A DNA stretch of 64,000 nucleotides from a candidate division KSB1 bacterium. Its GTDB lineage: Bacteria > Electryoneota > RPQS01. The notes beneath the pieces were generated by a model that worked only from the letters and a program-made list of their open reading frames with translations, was not told the DNA's origin and searched no databases. Made by a program: the position numbers and the translations under genes. The stretch spans positions 62,001-126,000 of the forward strand of contig JACRMR010000008.1 in NCBI GenBank assembly GCA_016214895.1. The letters are read 5' to 3'. This document shows positions 17,424 to 26,472 of the stretch, in pieces (within the stretch, counting starts at the first letter, position 1; each line of letters begins with the position of its first letter).

Positions 17424-18899
17424 GTGAGTACCGAAAAGATCCTGAGCGAGGGGTTGACGTTTGATGATGTGCTGTTGATCCCGGCCAAATCGACCGTATT
17501 GCCCAGCGAGGTTGATCTGCGGGCGCAATTGACGCCGCGCCTGACCTTGAACATACCGCTGGTGTCGTCGGCGATGGATACGGTCAGCGAGGCCGCGTTG
17601 TGCATCGCCCTGGCGCGGGAAGGCGGCATCGGGATCATTCACAAGAACATGTCGATCGAGGCGCAGGCCGCGGAAGTTGATCGTGTCAAGCGCAGCGAAT
17701 CGGCCGTGATCTCCAAGCCCTACACGCTGCCCTCTACCGCGCGCCTGGCTGATGCGCATGAGCTGATGCGGCGGCGCGGGATCAGTGGAATTCCGATCGT
17801 GGACGGCGACAAGCTGGTTGGCATTGTGACGAATCGGGACTTGCGCTTTGAGCAGGATCCGGATCAGCCGCTGAGTCGCGTGATGACGCCTCGCGAACGA
17901 TTGATCACTGCTCCGGTCGGAACGGATTTCGAGACGACGAAGCGACTGCTCCAGCGACATCGAATCGAAAAGCTATTACTGGTGGACGCGGACGGTCGGT
18001 TGGCGGCGTTGGTGACGGCCCGTGATATCCGCAAGCGGCTGGAGTTTCCCAATGCCAACAAGGACGGCGAGGGGCGATTACGGGTGGGGGCGGCGGTGGG
18101 GGTGACCCCGGATACTCTGGACCGAGCTCAGGCGTTGGTCGAGGCAGGAGTGGATGTTCTCTGTGTCGATTCGGCTCATGGCCACTCGGCGAACGTCCTT
18201 GCCGCGGTGTCGAAGTTGCGTGGGACGTTCACGCAACTGGACATCATCGCCGGGAACGTCGTCACCGCGCAGGGAGCGATCGAGCTTGCTGACGCCGGCG
18301 CGGACAGCGTGAAGGTGGGAGTCGGACCCGGGTCGATCTGCACGACGCGCGTGGTGGCCGGGGTGGGCGTTCCGCAAATGACAGCGGTAATGGACGTGGT
18401 GAAGGAGATGGGAAAGCGAGGCGTGCCGGTGATCGCTGATGGTGGGATTCGCTACTCAGGCGACATCGCCAAGGCCCTGGCCGGGGGGGCGTCGTCTGTG
18501 ATGATTGGTAGTCTGTTCGCGGGGACCGAAGAAAGTCCGGGGGAGACGATCTTGCTGGAGGGACGGAGCTACAAGCAGTTCAGGGGGATGGGCTCGATCG
18601 GCGCCATGAACAAGGGGAGCGCGGACCGCTATTTTCAGGCCGGAGCCGCGGGGTCAACGAGTAAGTATGTCCCTGAGGGCATTGAAGGGCGCGTACCGTA
18701 CAAGGGACGTCTGGCCGACACGGTATTTCAACTGACGGGAGGGCTGCGCGCGGCCATGGGTTACTGCGGAGCCCAGACGATCAGCGATTTTCAGCGGGAT
18801 TCACGGCTCGTGCGAATTACATCCGCCGGGTATCGGGAGAGCCATCCTCACGACGTGATTATCACGCGCGAGGCTCCGAACTACGAGATCCCGCGGTAG
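17424..18899 (+). CDS. guaB: Inosine-5'-monophosphate dehydrogenase
   Basis: Oxidises IMP to XMP with NAD+, the first committed step to GMP. The 491-residue protein has the catalytic loop GSICTTR with C306, the substrate-binding GGIRYSGD and [13 protein letters not shown] motifs, and the flap [15 protein letters not shown]. Between about residues 95 and 200 is a pair of CBS domains that usually bind adenine nucleotides and tune activity. The GTG at 17424, with GTGAGG five bases upstream, gives the usual start [19 protein letters not shown] at 17397 overlapping the previous stop is the alternative. Last gene of the trpS unit. Confidence 0.93.
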   Translation: MSTEKILSEGLTFDDVLLIPAKSTVLPSEVDLRAQLTPRLTLNIPLVSSAMDTVSEAALCIALAREGGIGIIHKNMSIEAQAAEVDRVKRSESAVISKPYTLPSTARLADAHELMRRRGISGIPIVDGDKLVGIVTNRDLRFEQDPDQPLSRVMTPRERLITAPVGTDFETTKRLLQRHRIEKLLLVDADGRLAALVTARDIRKRLEFPNANKDGEGRLRVGAAVGVTPDTLDRAQALVEAGVDVLCVDSAHGHSANVLAAVSKLRGTFTQLDIIAGNVVTAQGAIELADAGADSVKVGVGPGSICTTRVVAGVGVPQMTAVMDVVKEMGKRGVPVIADGGIRYSGDIAKALAGGASSVMIGSLFAGTEESPGETILLEGRSYKQFRGMGSIGAMNKGSADRYFQAGAAGSTSKYVPEGIEGRVPYKGRLADTVFQLTGGLRAAMGYCGAQTISDFQRDSRLVRITSAGYRESHPHDVIITREAPNYEIPR

Positions 18900-18960
18900 G
18901 GTCAGCACCTTTGGCGGCTGCTTACCAGGCTGCCTATAGGACTCGGCCAGAGACGAAAAG

Positions 18961-18984
18961 CGGGCGGCCTGTGGGGGCCGCCCG
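18961..18984. terminator. Strong hairpin between convergent guaB and rpsT units
   Basis: A 9-bp perfect stem CGGGCGGCC (18961-18969) / GGCCGCCCG (18976-18984) with a 6-base loop. On the + strand it is followed by GGTCATTTCT, and on the minus strand by CTTTTCGT. It lies 61 bases after guaB and downstream of rpsT on the opposite strand, so it probably ends both transcripts. Confidence 0.55.
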
Positions 18985-19045
18985 GGTCATTTCTATCAGA
19001 ATTTCGGTTCGCCAGGCGCGAATTTACTGGCTGACGGTCAGAGAA

Positions 19046-19101
19046 GAGCCGGTGTACAAGCACTGGCTGGAGGGGGAGGAGCGCCAGGGCGACACCGGCT
19101 C
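19046..19101 (-). other. Structured element downstream of rpsT
   Basis: A perfect 10-bp inverted repeat (GAGCCGGTGT at 19046-19055, ACACCGGCTC at 19092-19101) encloses a second 5-bp stem (CTGGC at 19063-19067, GCCAG at 19083-19087). Read on the minus strand as part of the rpsT 3' region, the terminal loop is pyrimidine-rich and contains CCTCC twice, the complement of a Shine-Dalgarno core. The rest of 18900-19127 holds only the terminator hairpin; no tRNA or convincing ORF is seen there. Confidence 0.35.
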
Positions 19102-19127
19102 GGCGGGTAGCCGAACAACTCGACGGT

Positions 19128-19385
19128 CTAAGCCGCGAGGGAGTTCACATGTCGGGAGAGCTTGGCCTTCTGTCTCGCTGCGGTGTTTCGATGCAGCACG
19201 CCCTTTGAGACCATGCGGTCGAACAACTCGTATGCGGACACGAGCGAAGCCTGGGCCTCCGATTTTGAGGTGGTGCCGAGGATGGCCTTTTCCATGGTAC
19301 GGCACCGCGAGCGGTCGTTCCGATTACGAAGTCTGGCGTCGGCGCTGGTTCTGACTCTCTTGATGCAGGACTTGTGCTGGGGCAT
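19128..19385 (-). CDS. rpsT: 30S ribosomal protein S20
   Basis: A primary 16S rRNA-binding protein of the small subunit. The 85-residue product starts MPQHKSCIKRVRTS, close to the standard MPNHKSAIKRVR start of S20. It is basic throughout and ends with the conserved GVLHRNTAARQKAKLSRHV segment that forms the third helix. It is the only gene on the minus strand in the window. A longer frame starting at 19412 adds nine nonconserved residues. The start ATG has no Shine-Dalgarno sequence in front, as is common for rpsT, whose translation is autoregulated in E. coli. The promoter lies about 80 bases upstream, inside the start of the sirtuin gene. Confidence 0.93.
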   Translation of the reverse strand: MPQHKSCIKRVRTSADARLRNRNDRSRCRTMEKAILGTTSKSEAQASLVSAYELFDRMVSKGVLHRNTAARQKAKLSRHVNSLAA

Positions 19386-19466
19386 CTGAATTCGGAAATA
19401 GAAACAAAACAAATTGTTAGGAACTCAGGAAGGCAATAGGCATTCCTGATTAGTTTTCAGAATCGC

Positions 19467-19495
19467 AATATAGGGAATGGCAGAGACAAAGTCAA
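19467..19495 (-). promoter_or_regulatory. Predicted rpsT promoter
   Basis: Read on the minus strand: TTGACT (19495-19490), 17-bp spacer, TATATT (19472-19467). This places the start site near 19460, giving a leader of about 75 bases before the rpsT ATG. The -10 box overlaps a TATAGG on the other strand, and the -35 box lies within the first codons of the divergent sirtuin gene. Confidence 0.7.
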
Positions 19496-20253
19496 GCCCT
19501 GATTTAGGCCACATGATCCCCGAACAGCTTCTTGAAATTGTTGAGAAATCTGCACATATTGGTGTGCTGACAGGAGCGGGGATTTCGGCAGAATCCGGGA
19601 TCGCGACGTTTCGTGGCCCGGGTGGATTGTGGTCCAAGTTCAAGCCGCAAGAACTGGCTAACGTTGAGGCCTTTCTGGCGAATCCCGAGTTGGTCTGGTC
19701 GTGGTACCAACATCGTCGAGATGTACTGGCTGATGCCAAGCCCAACGCGGGGCATTTGGCCCTGACGGCGTGGGAATCTTTGGTCAGTGATTTCACGTTA
19801 ATTACTCAGAACGTGGATGGCTTGCATCGCCTTGCTGGAAGCCAGCGCTTGTTGGAGTTGCACGGCAACATACAGGTGAATCGTTGTCAGCGCTGCGGAC
19901 TCGAATCGGATCTGAGGGAGCTCAGATTTTCCGGCGACGTTCCCGTGTGCGCGTGTGGCGGCTGGCTGCGGCCCGGAGTCGTTTGGTTTGGCGAATCGTT
20001 GCCCGAGCGCGAAATGCAGCAGGCCTTCGAGGCTGCGGAGCGTGCGGACTTGTTCTTGACGATCGGAACATCCGCGCAGGTCTATCCCGCGGCGGCGTTG
20101 CCGGAGCTTGCCCGTGACGCAGGCGCGGTCGTCGTTGAAATCAACACTGAGGAGACATCGTTCAGCCCCTTGGCACATTTTTCCTTGCGCGGGAAGGCCG
20201 GGATCTTATTGCCGGCTCTGGTGGAGAGAATCGCTTTCAAGAAGAGGCCATGA
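19477..20253 (+). CDS. NAD-dependent protein deacylase, sirtuin family (SIRT5/CobB-like)
   Basis: Removes acyl groups from lysines using NAD+. The 258-residue protein has the NAD-binding GAGISAESGI and FRGPGGLW motifs, TQNVDGLH, and the catalytic His H129 in LHGN. Four zinc cysteines follow as two pairs (CQRC and CAC, the latter preceded by VC), then a second NAD stretch GTSAQVYPA. Y77 and R80 (YQHR) match the Tyr-x-x-Arg pair that lets class III sirtuins accept succinyl- or malonyl-lysine. The ATG at 19477 overlaps the rpsT promoter on the other strand; an ATG at 19513 is a reasonable alternative that still keeps all motifs. The stop overlaps the next gene by ATGA. Confidence 0.9.
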   Translation: MAETKSSPDLGHMIPEQLLEIVEKSAHIGVLTGAGISAESGIATFRGPGGLWSKFKPQELANVEAFLANPELVWSWYQHRRDVLADAKPNAGHLALTAWESLVSDFTLITQNVDGLHRLAGSQRLLELHGNIQVNRCQRCGLESDLRELRFSGDVPVCACGGWLRPGVVWFGESLPEREMQQAFEAAERADLFLTIGTSAQVYPAAALPELARDAGAVVVEINTEETSFSPLAHFSLRGKAGILLPALVERIAFKKRP

Positions 20254-22520
20254 TTCACACGCACTCACACCCGTCTGCCTTGGTGGTCAAGCTGATCGGA
20301 CTCTTGCTGTTGTTGCTGCTCATCGATGGTTGCGGTTATTATACCGCGTTTACGAGCTACTACAACATCTATTACAACGTCAAGCGTCGATTTACGGAAG
20401 CGGAGCGGGACTATTTGGGCAGGTCAACACCGGCCAGCACATCGCCGTCGCGTGCGGGTTCACCGCCGTCGGCTTCCGGTGGTCGTTCCACGCCGGCGCT
20501 GGGCGGCGCGGAGAAATACCGTAAGGTGATCGAATCGGGGTCCAAGCTGCTCGAATTCTATCCGAAGAGCCGCTGGATCGACGATACGCTGCTGCTCATG
20601 GGTATTTCCTATTATCGAATGAGTGACTACGCGCGCGCGGAGCGCAAGTTCGCCGAACTGGCCACGCTGTTCCCCACGAGCGAGCATCTTCCGGCCGCCA
20701 AGATTTGGAATGCGCGGGTGCTTGCGGAGCAGAAACGTGATGACGAGGCCATCGCGGACTTGAATGCATCGCTTCCGCTGCTGCGACATGTAGCGGACCG
20801 CGCGGCGGTCGAAGAACTGCTGGGAGACTTGTACCGCAAGCGCGAGGAGTGGCCGGCGGCCGCAGATCACTACAGCGCTGCGGCGGCTCAGGCGCGCGGT
20901 GTCACCTTAGCGAATGCGCTTTACGAGTTAGGGATGTGCCGATTCCAACTGCAGGACTATGCGCGGGCACGCGACGCCTTTGTTCAGGCCGGACCGCGTC
21001 AGTTGGATCGTGATCGCGCCTTTGCCTGTGAACTGCATCTCTCGCGTTGCCAGATTGCGGCGGGCGAGTACGAACAAGCGGAGCGAACGTTGCATCGGTT
21101 GCGCGGTTCCGGCCGGTTTGCCGCGTTTGCGCCTCAGATAGGTCTCGAGTTGGCCGACCTTGCGATACAACAGGGTCGTGTGGAAGATGGCATGGCGCAG
21201 TTGCAGAGGATAATCGAAGTCGAGACCGATCGTCCGACACGCGCTCGCGCGTTCTATCGGTTAGGCACGATTCACCGCGATCTCCTGGCGGACTTGCCGA
21301 CGGCGAAGTCGCTGATGGATAGTGCGTTGGCCGGGGGTGCCGCTCGCGAGATCTCGGATTCAGCCCGTTCGGCGGTGGATCAGATATCGCGCGGACTATC
21401 CTCGCTTGACTTGATTAAGTCCCTGCAGGACAGCGTTGCCAAGCTCTCCGAGCTGCGGACCACGGCGCTGGAACGGCCGGCCGTGCCGCGAACGGAGGAG
21501 GTACCGGTTCGGCTCGAGGAGTCGCCGCCGGTCGATTCTGATTCGGCGATCGTGGTTGACACGACGAGCGTCGCCACATCGGACTCGATGGTTGCGCCGG
21601 TGGACTCCGTCTCGCTGCCGGAGCCGGAGCGGAAGTCACCCGCCGCGTTCGCCGCCGACTCGTTGCTTCGCTCGCTTGAGGCAGCGGATTCACTTCAGAA
21701 GGCCGAACGGCAGGCGTTGGCGGACACGAGTCGCTCGGGACCGGCGACCGCCGCGGCCCCGAAGCTGGATGCTCAACAATTGGACTCGCTGCTGGTTCTG
21801 ACGCGGCGACAGTTGCAGCGCGCATACCTCAGGGCCGGGGAGTTCTACAGCTACACGTTGGATGAGCCGGACAGTGCCCGGCACTATTTTGCGAAGGCCG
21901 CGGCCAGCGCCGCCGACCCACTCAGTTACTGGAAGGGCAATTTGCAGCTCGCGAGAGACGCGGCCGCCGACTCCGTCTTGGATGATCAGCGCGTGCAGGA
22001 CTATTATCGCGCGGTGCTCGAGTCGGACAGCGTTCCGCTGGATGCCGCAAACGAGGCTCGCGTGGCGCTGGGGTTGGCGCCGGAATTCATTCCCGAGTCT
22101 GAACAAGCGCTACTGTTCGGGCAAGCGGAGCAGTGGTTGCTGGACTCCACGCTGGATATCGAGCAGGCCCTGGAAGCCTATCGACGCGTCGTAGCGCTTG
22201 ACACCACGACGCCATTGGCGCGGCGCGCACTTTTCGCTCAGTTCATGATCTATGATGAGCCCGTCCGTGGACCGCACCTGCCGGACTCTGCAGTTGCGAT
22301 CGCGAATCAGATCCTGTCGATGTTCCCCGATCAGGGGAGCAGGGATCTCTTTGAGCGGCGAGTGCAGCCGGACGATTCGAACAGCGTGTTCTACCTGACG
22401 GAAGCCGATCTGCAGAAGAAATATATGCCGATCGCGTCGGCGGCGTCGATTGAAGAGGCCCCGAGCGAGTCGGGGTGGCCGCCACCCGAGGGCAGCCTGC
22501 GCGGTAGGCGCTTTCACTAA
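20250..22520 (+). CDS. TPR-repeat lipoprotein
   Basis: A 756-residue exported protein. A signal peptide ends in the lipobox-like LIDG-C28, so it is probably lipid-anchored. Helical TPR-like pairs follow from about residue 90 (YPKSRWIDDTLLLMGISYYR, then FPTSEHLPAAKIWNAR), reminiscent of BamD-type outer-membrane lipoproteins. A Ser/Pro-rich linker (55-85) precedes them and a long Ser/Asp/Pro-rich low-complexity stretch (about 410-500) divides them from further TPR-like helices. Residues after the Cys (YYTAFTSYYNIYYNVK) are rich in tyrosine. It is not BamD itself, being about three times as long. It overlaps the sirtuin stop by 4 bp and is followed by cdsA. Specific role unknown. Confidence 0.7.
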   Translation: MIHTHSHPSALVVKLIGLLLLLLLIDGCGYYTAFTSYYNIYYNVKRRFTEAERDYLGRSTPASTSPSRAGSPPSASGGRSTPALGGAEKYRKVIESGSKLLEFYPKSRWIDDTLLLMGISYYRMSDYARAERKFAELATLFPTSEHLPAAKIWNARVLAEQKRDDEAIADLNASLPLLRHVADRAAVEELLGDLYRKREEWPAAADHYSAAAAQARGVTLANALYELGMCRFQLQDYARARDAFVQAGPRQLDRDRAFACELHLSRCQIAAGEYEQAERTLHRLRGSGRFAAFAPQIGLELADLAIQQGRVEDGMAQLQRIIEVETDRPTRARAFYRLGTIHRDLLADLPTAKSLMDSALAGGAAREISDSARSAVDQISRGLSSLDLIKSLQDSVAKLSELRTTALERPAVPRTEEVPVRLEESPPVDSDSAIVVDTTSVATSDSMVAPVDSVSLPEPERKSPAAFAADSLLRSLEAADSLQKAERQALADTSRSGPATAAAPKLDAQQLDSLLVLTRRQLQRAYLRAGEFYSYTLDEPDSARHYFAKAAASAADPLSYWKGNLQLARDAAADSVLDDQRVQDYYRAVLESDSVPLDAANEARVALGLAPEFIPESEQALLFGQAEQWLLDSTLDIEQALEAYRRVVALDTTTPLARRALFAQFMIYDEPVRGPHLPDSAVAIANQILSMFPDQGSRDLFERRVQPDDSNSVFYLTEADLQKKYMPIASAASIEEAPSESGWPPPEGSLRGRRFH

Positions 22521-22534
22521 GGGTCGCGGGGCCA

Positions 22535-23335
22535 ATGAAGCGAATTGTCGTGGCTGCGCTCGGTGTGCCGCTGCTGGCAGCGGGGAGTATCGCCGGGGGG
22601 TGGTGGCTGGGACTGCTCGTGGCGGGCATCCAGATTCTTGCGCTGCTGGAGTGGCAGACGATCACCGCCCGGATGCAATGGAACGGTCAGCGCTGGCTGC
22701 TCGCCGCAACGGTAGTCTTGCTCGACCTGGTCGTGTTGACGGATTACTCCGGAATTGCCGTCGCGGGCCTGCTGCTTTCCGTGCTCGGCATGTTGCTCGC
22801 GGAGGTCTTTCGACGCACACGACTTCCATTAGGCGGCATGGCGAGCAGCCTGGTCTTTCTGATCTATGTCGCGCTACCACTGGCGTTGTGGATCAGTCTG
22901 AAGCAGATGCCGGGGGCACAGCGATTCGCTCCTGTCGGACCACTGTTGCTTCTGTTTTTGGCAACCTGGGTGTGTGATTCCGGCGCGTATTGCGTCGGTC
23001 GCGCCGTTGGTGGGGCGAAGCTGTATCCAGCCGCAAGTCCGAACAAGACATGGGCCGGATTCTGGGGGGGTCTCTTGGTCTCCGCTGTCGTGCTTCCCGT
23101 CGCGCGGCTGCTCGAGTTCGCAGAACCAGTCGCGATGGATTTCGTGGCGTTGCCGCTGATCGTGGGAGTAGTCGGCCAGATCGGAGACTTGTTGGAATCG
23201 CTGATCAAGCGACAAGTTGAGATCAAGGATTCCTCCGGCTTGCTGCCGGGCCACGGTGGCATACTCGATCGCTTCGATTCACTACTGTTCGCCGCGCCGG
23301 CCTTCGTCGCCTACCTAATTCTCTTCCCATCTTGA
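22535..23335 (+). CDS. cdsA: Phosphatidate cytidylyltransferase
   Basis: Converts phosphatidic acid and CTP into CDP-diacylglycerol, the precursor of all phospholipids. The 266-residue protein is almost entirely hydrophobic helices, as expected for this inner-membrane enzyme. The family signature is present at about 211-248: GDLLESLIKRQVEIKDSS, then LPGHGGILDRFDS with the metal-binding aspartates. Upstream is the SPNKTWAGFWGG segment common to CdsA. It lies 14 bases after the TPR lipoprotein gene and overlaps menG by 4 bp. Confidence 0.92.
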   Translation: MKRIVVAALGVPLLAAGSIAGGWWLGLLVAGIQILALLEWQTITARMQWNGQRWLLAATVVLLDLVVLTDYSGIAVAGLLLSVLGMLLAEVFRRTRLPLGGMASSLVFLIYVALPLALWISLKQMPGAQRFAPVGPLLLLFLATWVCDSGAYCVGRAVGGAKLYPAASPNKTWAGFWGGLLVSAVVLPVARLLEFAEPVAMDFVALPLIVGVVGQIGDLLESLIKRQVEIKDSSGLLPGHGGILDRFDSLLFAAPAFVAYLILFPS

Positions 23336-24036
23336 ACGCACGCAGCCGCGGAGTGGCGGGGATGTTTGATCGCATCGCCCCTACTTACGACTTCCTGAAC
23401 CGCCTCTTTTCGCTGGGCATCGACCGCCGCTGGCGGGCGGTGACCGTGCGCGCACTGGATCTCCGCGCGGGGCTACGGATCCTGGATTGCAGCGCCGGAA
23501 CCGGGGATATGTCACTGGAATCTCATCGACAGGCGGCCGGGATCGTCACGGTACTGCTGGATCCCGCGCATGCCATGCTTGCGCACGCGGATGGCAAGGC
23601 CGGAACGATCAGGCCTTCTGAGTTCCGGTTGATACAAGGAGTCGCCGAGCAGCTTCCGTTTTCGGATCGCACATTCGACCGCTTCATGGTGGCATTCGGC
23701 ATCCGGAACTTCGTTGATCTGGAAGCCGGACTGAGTGAATTGCATCGCGTGTTAGTCCCCGGCGGCAAGGGAGCGATTCTCGAATTTACGCCGGACCGTT
23801 CCCGCGTGATTGATCGCGTGTTTCAGTGGTATATGCATCGCATCATGCGGCCAATTGGAGCGTGGATCTCGCGAGATCCCGAGGCCTACCATTACCTCGC
23901 GCGCACGGTCCAGGCGTTTGCGACGTCGGAACAACTGCGCGGCCTGCTGCGAGACGCGGGTTTTGAGCTGTCGGCGGAAATCAACCTGTCTTTGGGAATT
24001 GCGCGCACCTTCGTGGTCGAGCGGCGACCGGAGTAG
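23332..24036 (+). CDS. Demethylmenaquinone/ubiquinone methyltransferase, UbiE/MenG family
   Basis: SAM-dependent C-methyltransferase of quinone synthesis. The 234-residue protein has the family N-terminal motif YDFLNRLFSLGIDRRWR and SAM-binding motif I ILDCSAGTGD, where most homologues have a GCG or ACG triplet before TGD. It also has the FGIRNFVDLEAGLSELHRVLVPGG stretch that identifies UbiE/MenG. Given the FCB affinity, menaquinone is the likely quinone. The start is TTG at 23332 overlapping the cdsA stop; a GTG at 23353 directly before AGMFDRIAPTYD is an alternative. Confidence 0.85.
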   Translation: MNARSRGVAGMFDRIAPTYDFLNRLFSLGIDRRWRAVTVRALDLRAGLRILDCSAGTGDMSLESHRQAAGIVTVLLDPAHAMLAHADGKAGTIRPSEFRLIQGVAEQLPFSDRTFDRFMVAFGIRNFVDLEAGLSELHRVLVPGGKGAILEFTPDRSRVIDRVFQWYMHRIMRPIGAWISRDPEAYHYLARTVQAFATSEQLRGLLRDAGFELSAEINLSLGIARTFVVERRPE

Positions 24037-24051
24037 TGTTCGGTTCCGCCG

Positions 24052-26472
24052 ATGGACACTCCCTTCCCGCGCTTCCGTTTCCGCCGTGTGCCGTTATTGC
24101 CGTTTGTGGCCAGTGTTGTCAGCGGAATCGTCCTTGCTCTGTTCGTTGACATTTCATCCACCGCGACCGGACTTGGATTCATCGTGACCGCTTGCGCGGC
24201 GGCGGTGGCATCCGCGATCCGCTCATTGCGGACCATCGGCCTCCTGCTGGCGCTCACGACCGTGGCGGTCTTCGCCTGCGACCGAACCGGACACCTGTTG
24301 CTGAGGTCGGAGCGGCAATTGCTGAACCGGCGCAGCGAATCCGTTCCGCCCGTGGCGATCACCGGGCGGATATTCGCACTTGTGCCGGCGACCGGCGGAC
24401 GAACGCGGGTTGACCTCAATTCCATTCGGCTACTCGATTCCGCGGGATGCGCCTACTCGACTCCGCTTCACTTGAGCTGGTGGGCCGCGGATTCCGCGAC
24501 GATCGCCTTGCGCCTGGGCGACGTGATCACATCGAGCGGCAGACTGTTGAGCAATCGGCGCCAGATCAAGTCCTCGACGCATTCCCTGATCCACGCGCTG
24601 TCCGCTCAGAGCGCGGGAAGTTGGGTCCCGGACGGGGACACCGTGTCCGTTCAAGCGGCCGCTCACGGGACCTGGGAGAGTGTGATTGATCGAAGTCAGG
24701 TGTGGGTACGCCAGCGGTTTGATTCGGCGCTTTCGCCGGATGGTGCAGCATTGTGCAAAGCACTGGTGATCGGCGACCAGAGCGACTTCAGTGAAGAATT
24801 CACGGGGAAGCTGCGAGCGACGGGGCTGTCTCACATCTTTGCCCTGAGCGGGATGAATGTCGCGGTGGTTGCGACGTTGTTCTGGCTGGTCGCGGGTTTT
24901 CTGCCGCACAAGCCGCGCCTGCTGGTTGTCCTGCTGCTGATCATTTTCTATCTTGAGTTGGGCGGAGCGCCAGCGTCGCTGCTGCGCGCCACCATAATGC
25001 TCTCGATCTACATGGCCGGGCAGCTCATGAGCCGGCGGGTGGAGATCGCGAACATCATCCTCGGCGCGGCGTTTGTGGAATTGCTGTGGCGACCGCTCGA
25101 CTTGCTGACGCCCGGGTTCTTGCTGTCCTATCTTGCCGTCGCGGGAGTTGCGCTGGTCTATCCTGCGGTTCGACGGGCGGTATTCGATATACTAAGACTC
25201 AAGCCGCCGCGTTGGACACGGCCGATCTTGGAACTTGCGTTGCTGACCGTGTGCGCCCAACTGGCCACGGCGCCGTTGGCGGCCTACTATTTCGGCACAT
25301 TTCCGTTGGCGGGAGCGCTGGGCAACCTACTGGCGATCCCTGGATTCGCGTTGCTGCAGATTTGCTCGTTCGCCGTGCTGACCCTCCCGGGTCCACTCTC
25401 GTGGCTGGCGACTCCGTTCGCGGGGGCTGCTGACCTGCTTGCCGCGTTATTGGGCGGCTTCGTCCGGTTGCTCGGGCAAGCGCGATTTGCAGTCGCCAAT
25501 GTATCCGGATTGTCGGTTGCGGAGGCGGGATTCTGGATCATCGGCCTGACCGCAATCGCCTACGGACTCGCCTATCGGCGAACTTACGTCGCCGGCGTGG
25601 CCGGTCTTGTGTTGCTTTCCGTGGCGATCTGGCGGCCGGTGTTGTGGTCGAATGCAGCACTCTGCAAAGTGTCATTCATCGATGTGGAGAATGGGGACGC
25701 GATTCTCATTCAGACGGCGGAGCGAAACGTGCTTGTCGATACAGGGCCGCGCTGGGGAAGTTGGTCGGCGGCGCGCAGGATACTGCCGGTGATGCGGGAA
25801 CATGGGATCTCGCGCTTGGACGCCATCGTTCTCACGCACCCGGAGAGCGATCACATCGGCGGAGCGGCGGATCTGATTCAGGGCACGGTGGTCGAGCAGC
25901 TGCTGACCAATGGCGACAGCTCGAGTTCCGTCACGTACGCGTTGTTGCAAATTGCGGCAAAGGCTGCGGGCGTTTCGCAGCGGAGCATTGGTGCCGGCGA
26001 CGTGATTCCGTTTGACGACCGTGTGGTGATGACGGTGCTTTCGCCGGACTCCGCGCTGCTGGCCGCTCGAATCCGGCCCAATGAAGCGGCGTTGGTCATT
26101 CGGCTCTCTGCCGGAGATTGCTCCGTGTTGTTAACCGCCGATATCGACAGCGTGGTCGAGCGGGAGCTGTTGGCGCACTCCGAGCTGCTCGATGTGGACC
26201 TGTTGAAGGTCGCGCATCATGGCAGCGGGAGTTCGTCGTGCATTGCGTTTCTTGATGCGTGTTCGCCGCAAGTCGCCGTGATTTCCGTGGGTGGGCGAAA
26301 CGTATATGGTCATCCCTCGCCGAGCACAATTGAACGGATTCGGCGATCTCAGATTGAGCTCCACTGTACCATGAACGACGGCACGATGTCCTATGAAACG
26401 GATGGCAGTTCGTGGCGGCGGATAGAGTCGCGGGCGGAACGCTGGAGCCGGATGTGGCACGTCGCCGCGTAA
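24052..26472 (+). CDS. comEC: ComEC/Rec2 family DNA uptake channel
   Basis: The inner-membrane channel that carries single-stranded DNA into the cytoplasm during transformation. The 806-residue protein has an N-terminal OB-like region (about 90-200), the central competence domain with many membrane helices (about 230-520, containing HIFALSGMNVAVV), and a C-terminal metallo-beta-lactamase-like domain with THPESDHIGG (H596, D600, H601) and a later HHGSGSS. All three parts of ComEC are therefore present and the metal motif is intact. No comEA or pilus genes are nearby. It starts 15 bases after menG and overlaps rnhB. Confidence 0.9.
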   Translation: MDTPFPRFRFRRVPLLPFVASVVSGIVLALFVDISSTATGLGFIVTACAAAVASAIRSLRTIGLLLALTTVAVFACDRTGHLLLRSERQLLNRRSESVPPVAITGRIFALVPATGGRTRVDLNSIRLLDSAGCAYSTPLHLSWWAADSATIALRLGDVITSSGRLLSNRRQIKSSTHSLIHALSAQSAGSWVPDGDTVSVQAAAHGTWESVIDRSQVWVRQRFDSALSPDGAALCKALVIGDQSDFSEEFTGKLRATGLSHIFALSGMNVAVVATLFWLVAGFLPHKPRLLVVLLLIIFYLELGGAPASLLRATIMLSIYMAGQLMSRRVEIANIILGAAFVELLWRPLDLLTPGFLLSYLAVAGVALVYPAVRRAVFDILRLKPPRWTRPILELALLTVCAQLATAPLAAYYFGTFPLAGALGNLLAIPGFALLQICSFAVLTLPGPLSWLATPFAGAADLLAALLGGFVRLLGQARFAVANVSGLSVAEAGFWIIGLTAIAYGLAYRRTYVAGVAGLVLLSVAIWRPVLWSNAALCKVSFIDVENGDAILIQTAERNVLVDTGPRWGSWSAARRILPVMREHGISRLDAIVLTHPESDHIGGAADLIQGTVVEQLLTNGDSSSSVTYALLQIAAKAAGVSQRSIGAGDVIPFDDRVVMTVLSPDSALLAARIRPNEAALVIRLSAGDCSVLLTADIDSVVERELLAHSELLDVDLLKVAHHGSGSSSCIAFLDACSPQVAVISVGGRNVYGHPSPSTIERIRRSQIELHCTMNDGTMSYETDGSSWRRIESRAERWSRMWHVAA

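Noticed and set aside
18913-18950. Possible SRP RNA, because of a TTACCAGG stretch
   Set aside because: The diagnostic GGAAGGAAGCAG/GGTCCGG asymmetric loop is absent and no long paired helix surrounds it.
18911-19354. 147-codon + strand ORF downstream of guaB
   Set aside because: It crosses the terminator and is antisense to rpsT; the product is Arg/Trp-rich with no homology that I recognise.
22450-22977. 175-codon + strand ORF overlapping cdsA
   Set aside because: It is out of frame with cdsA, which has the correct signature and hydrophobic profile; the product looks like a shadow.
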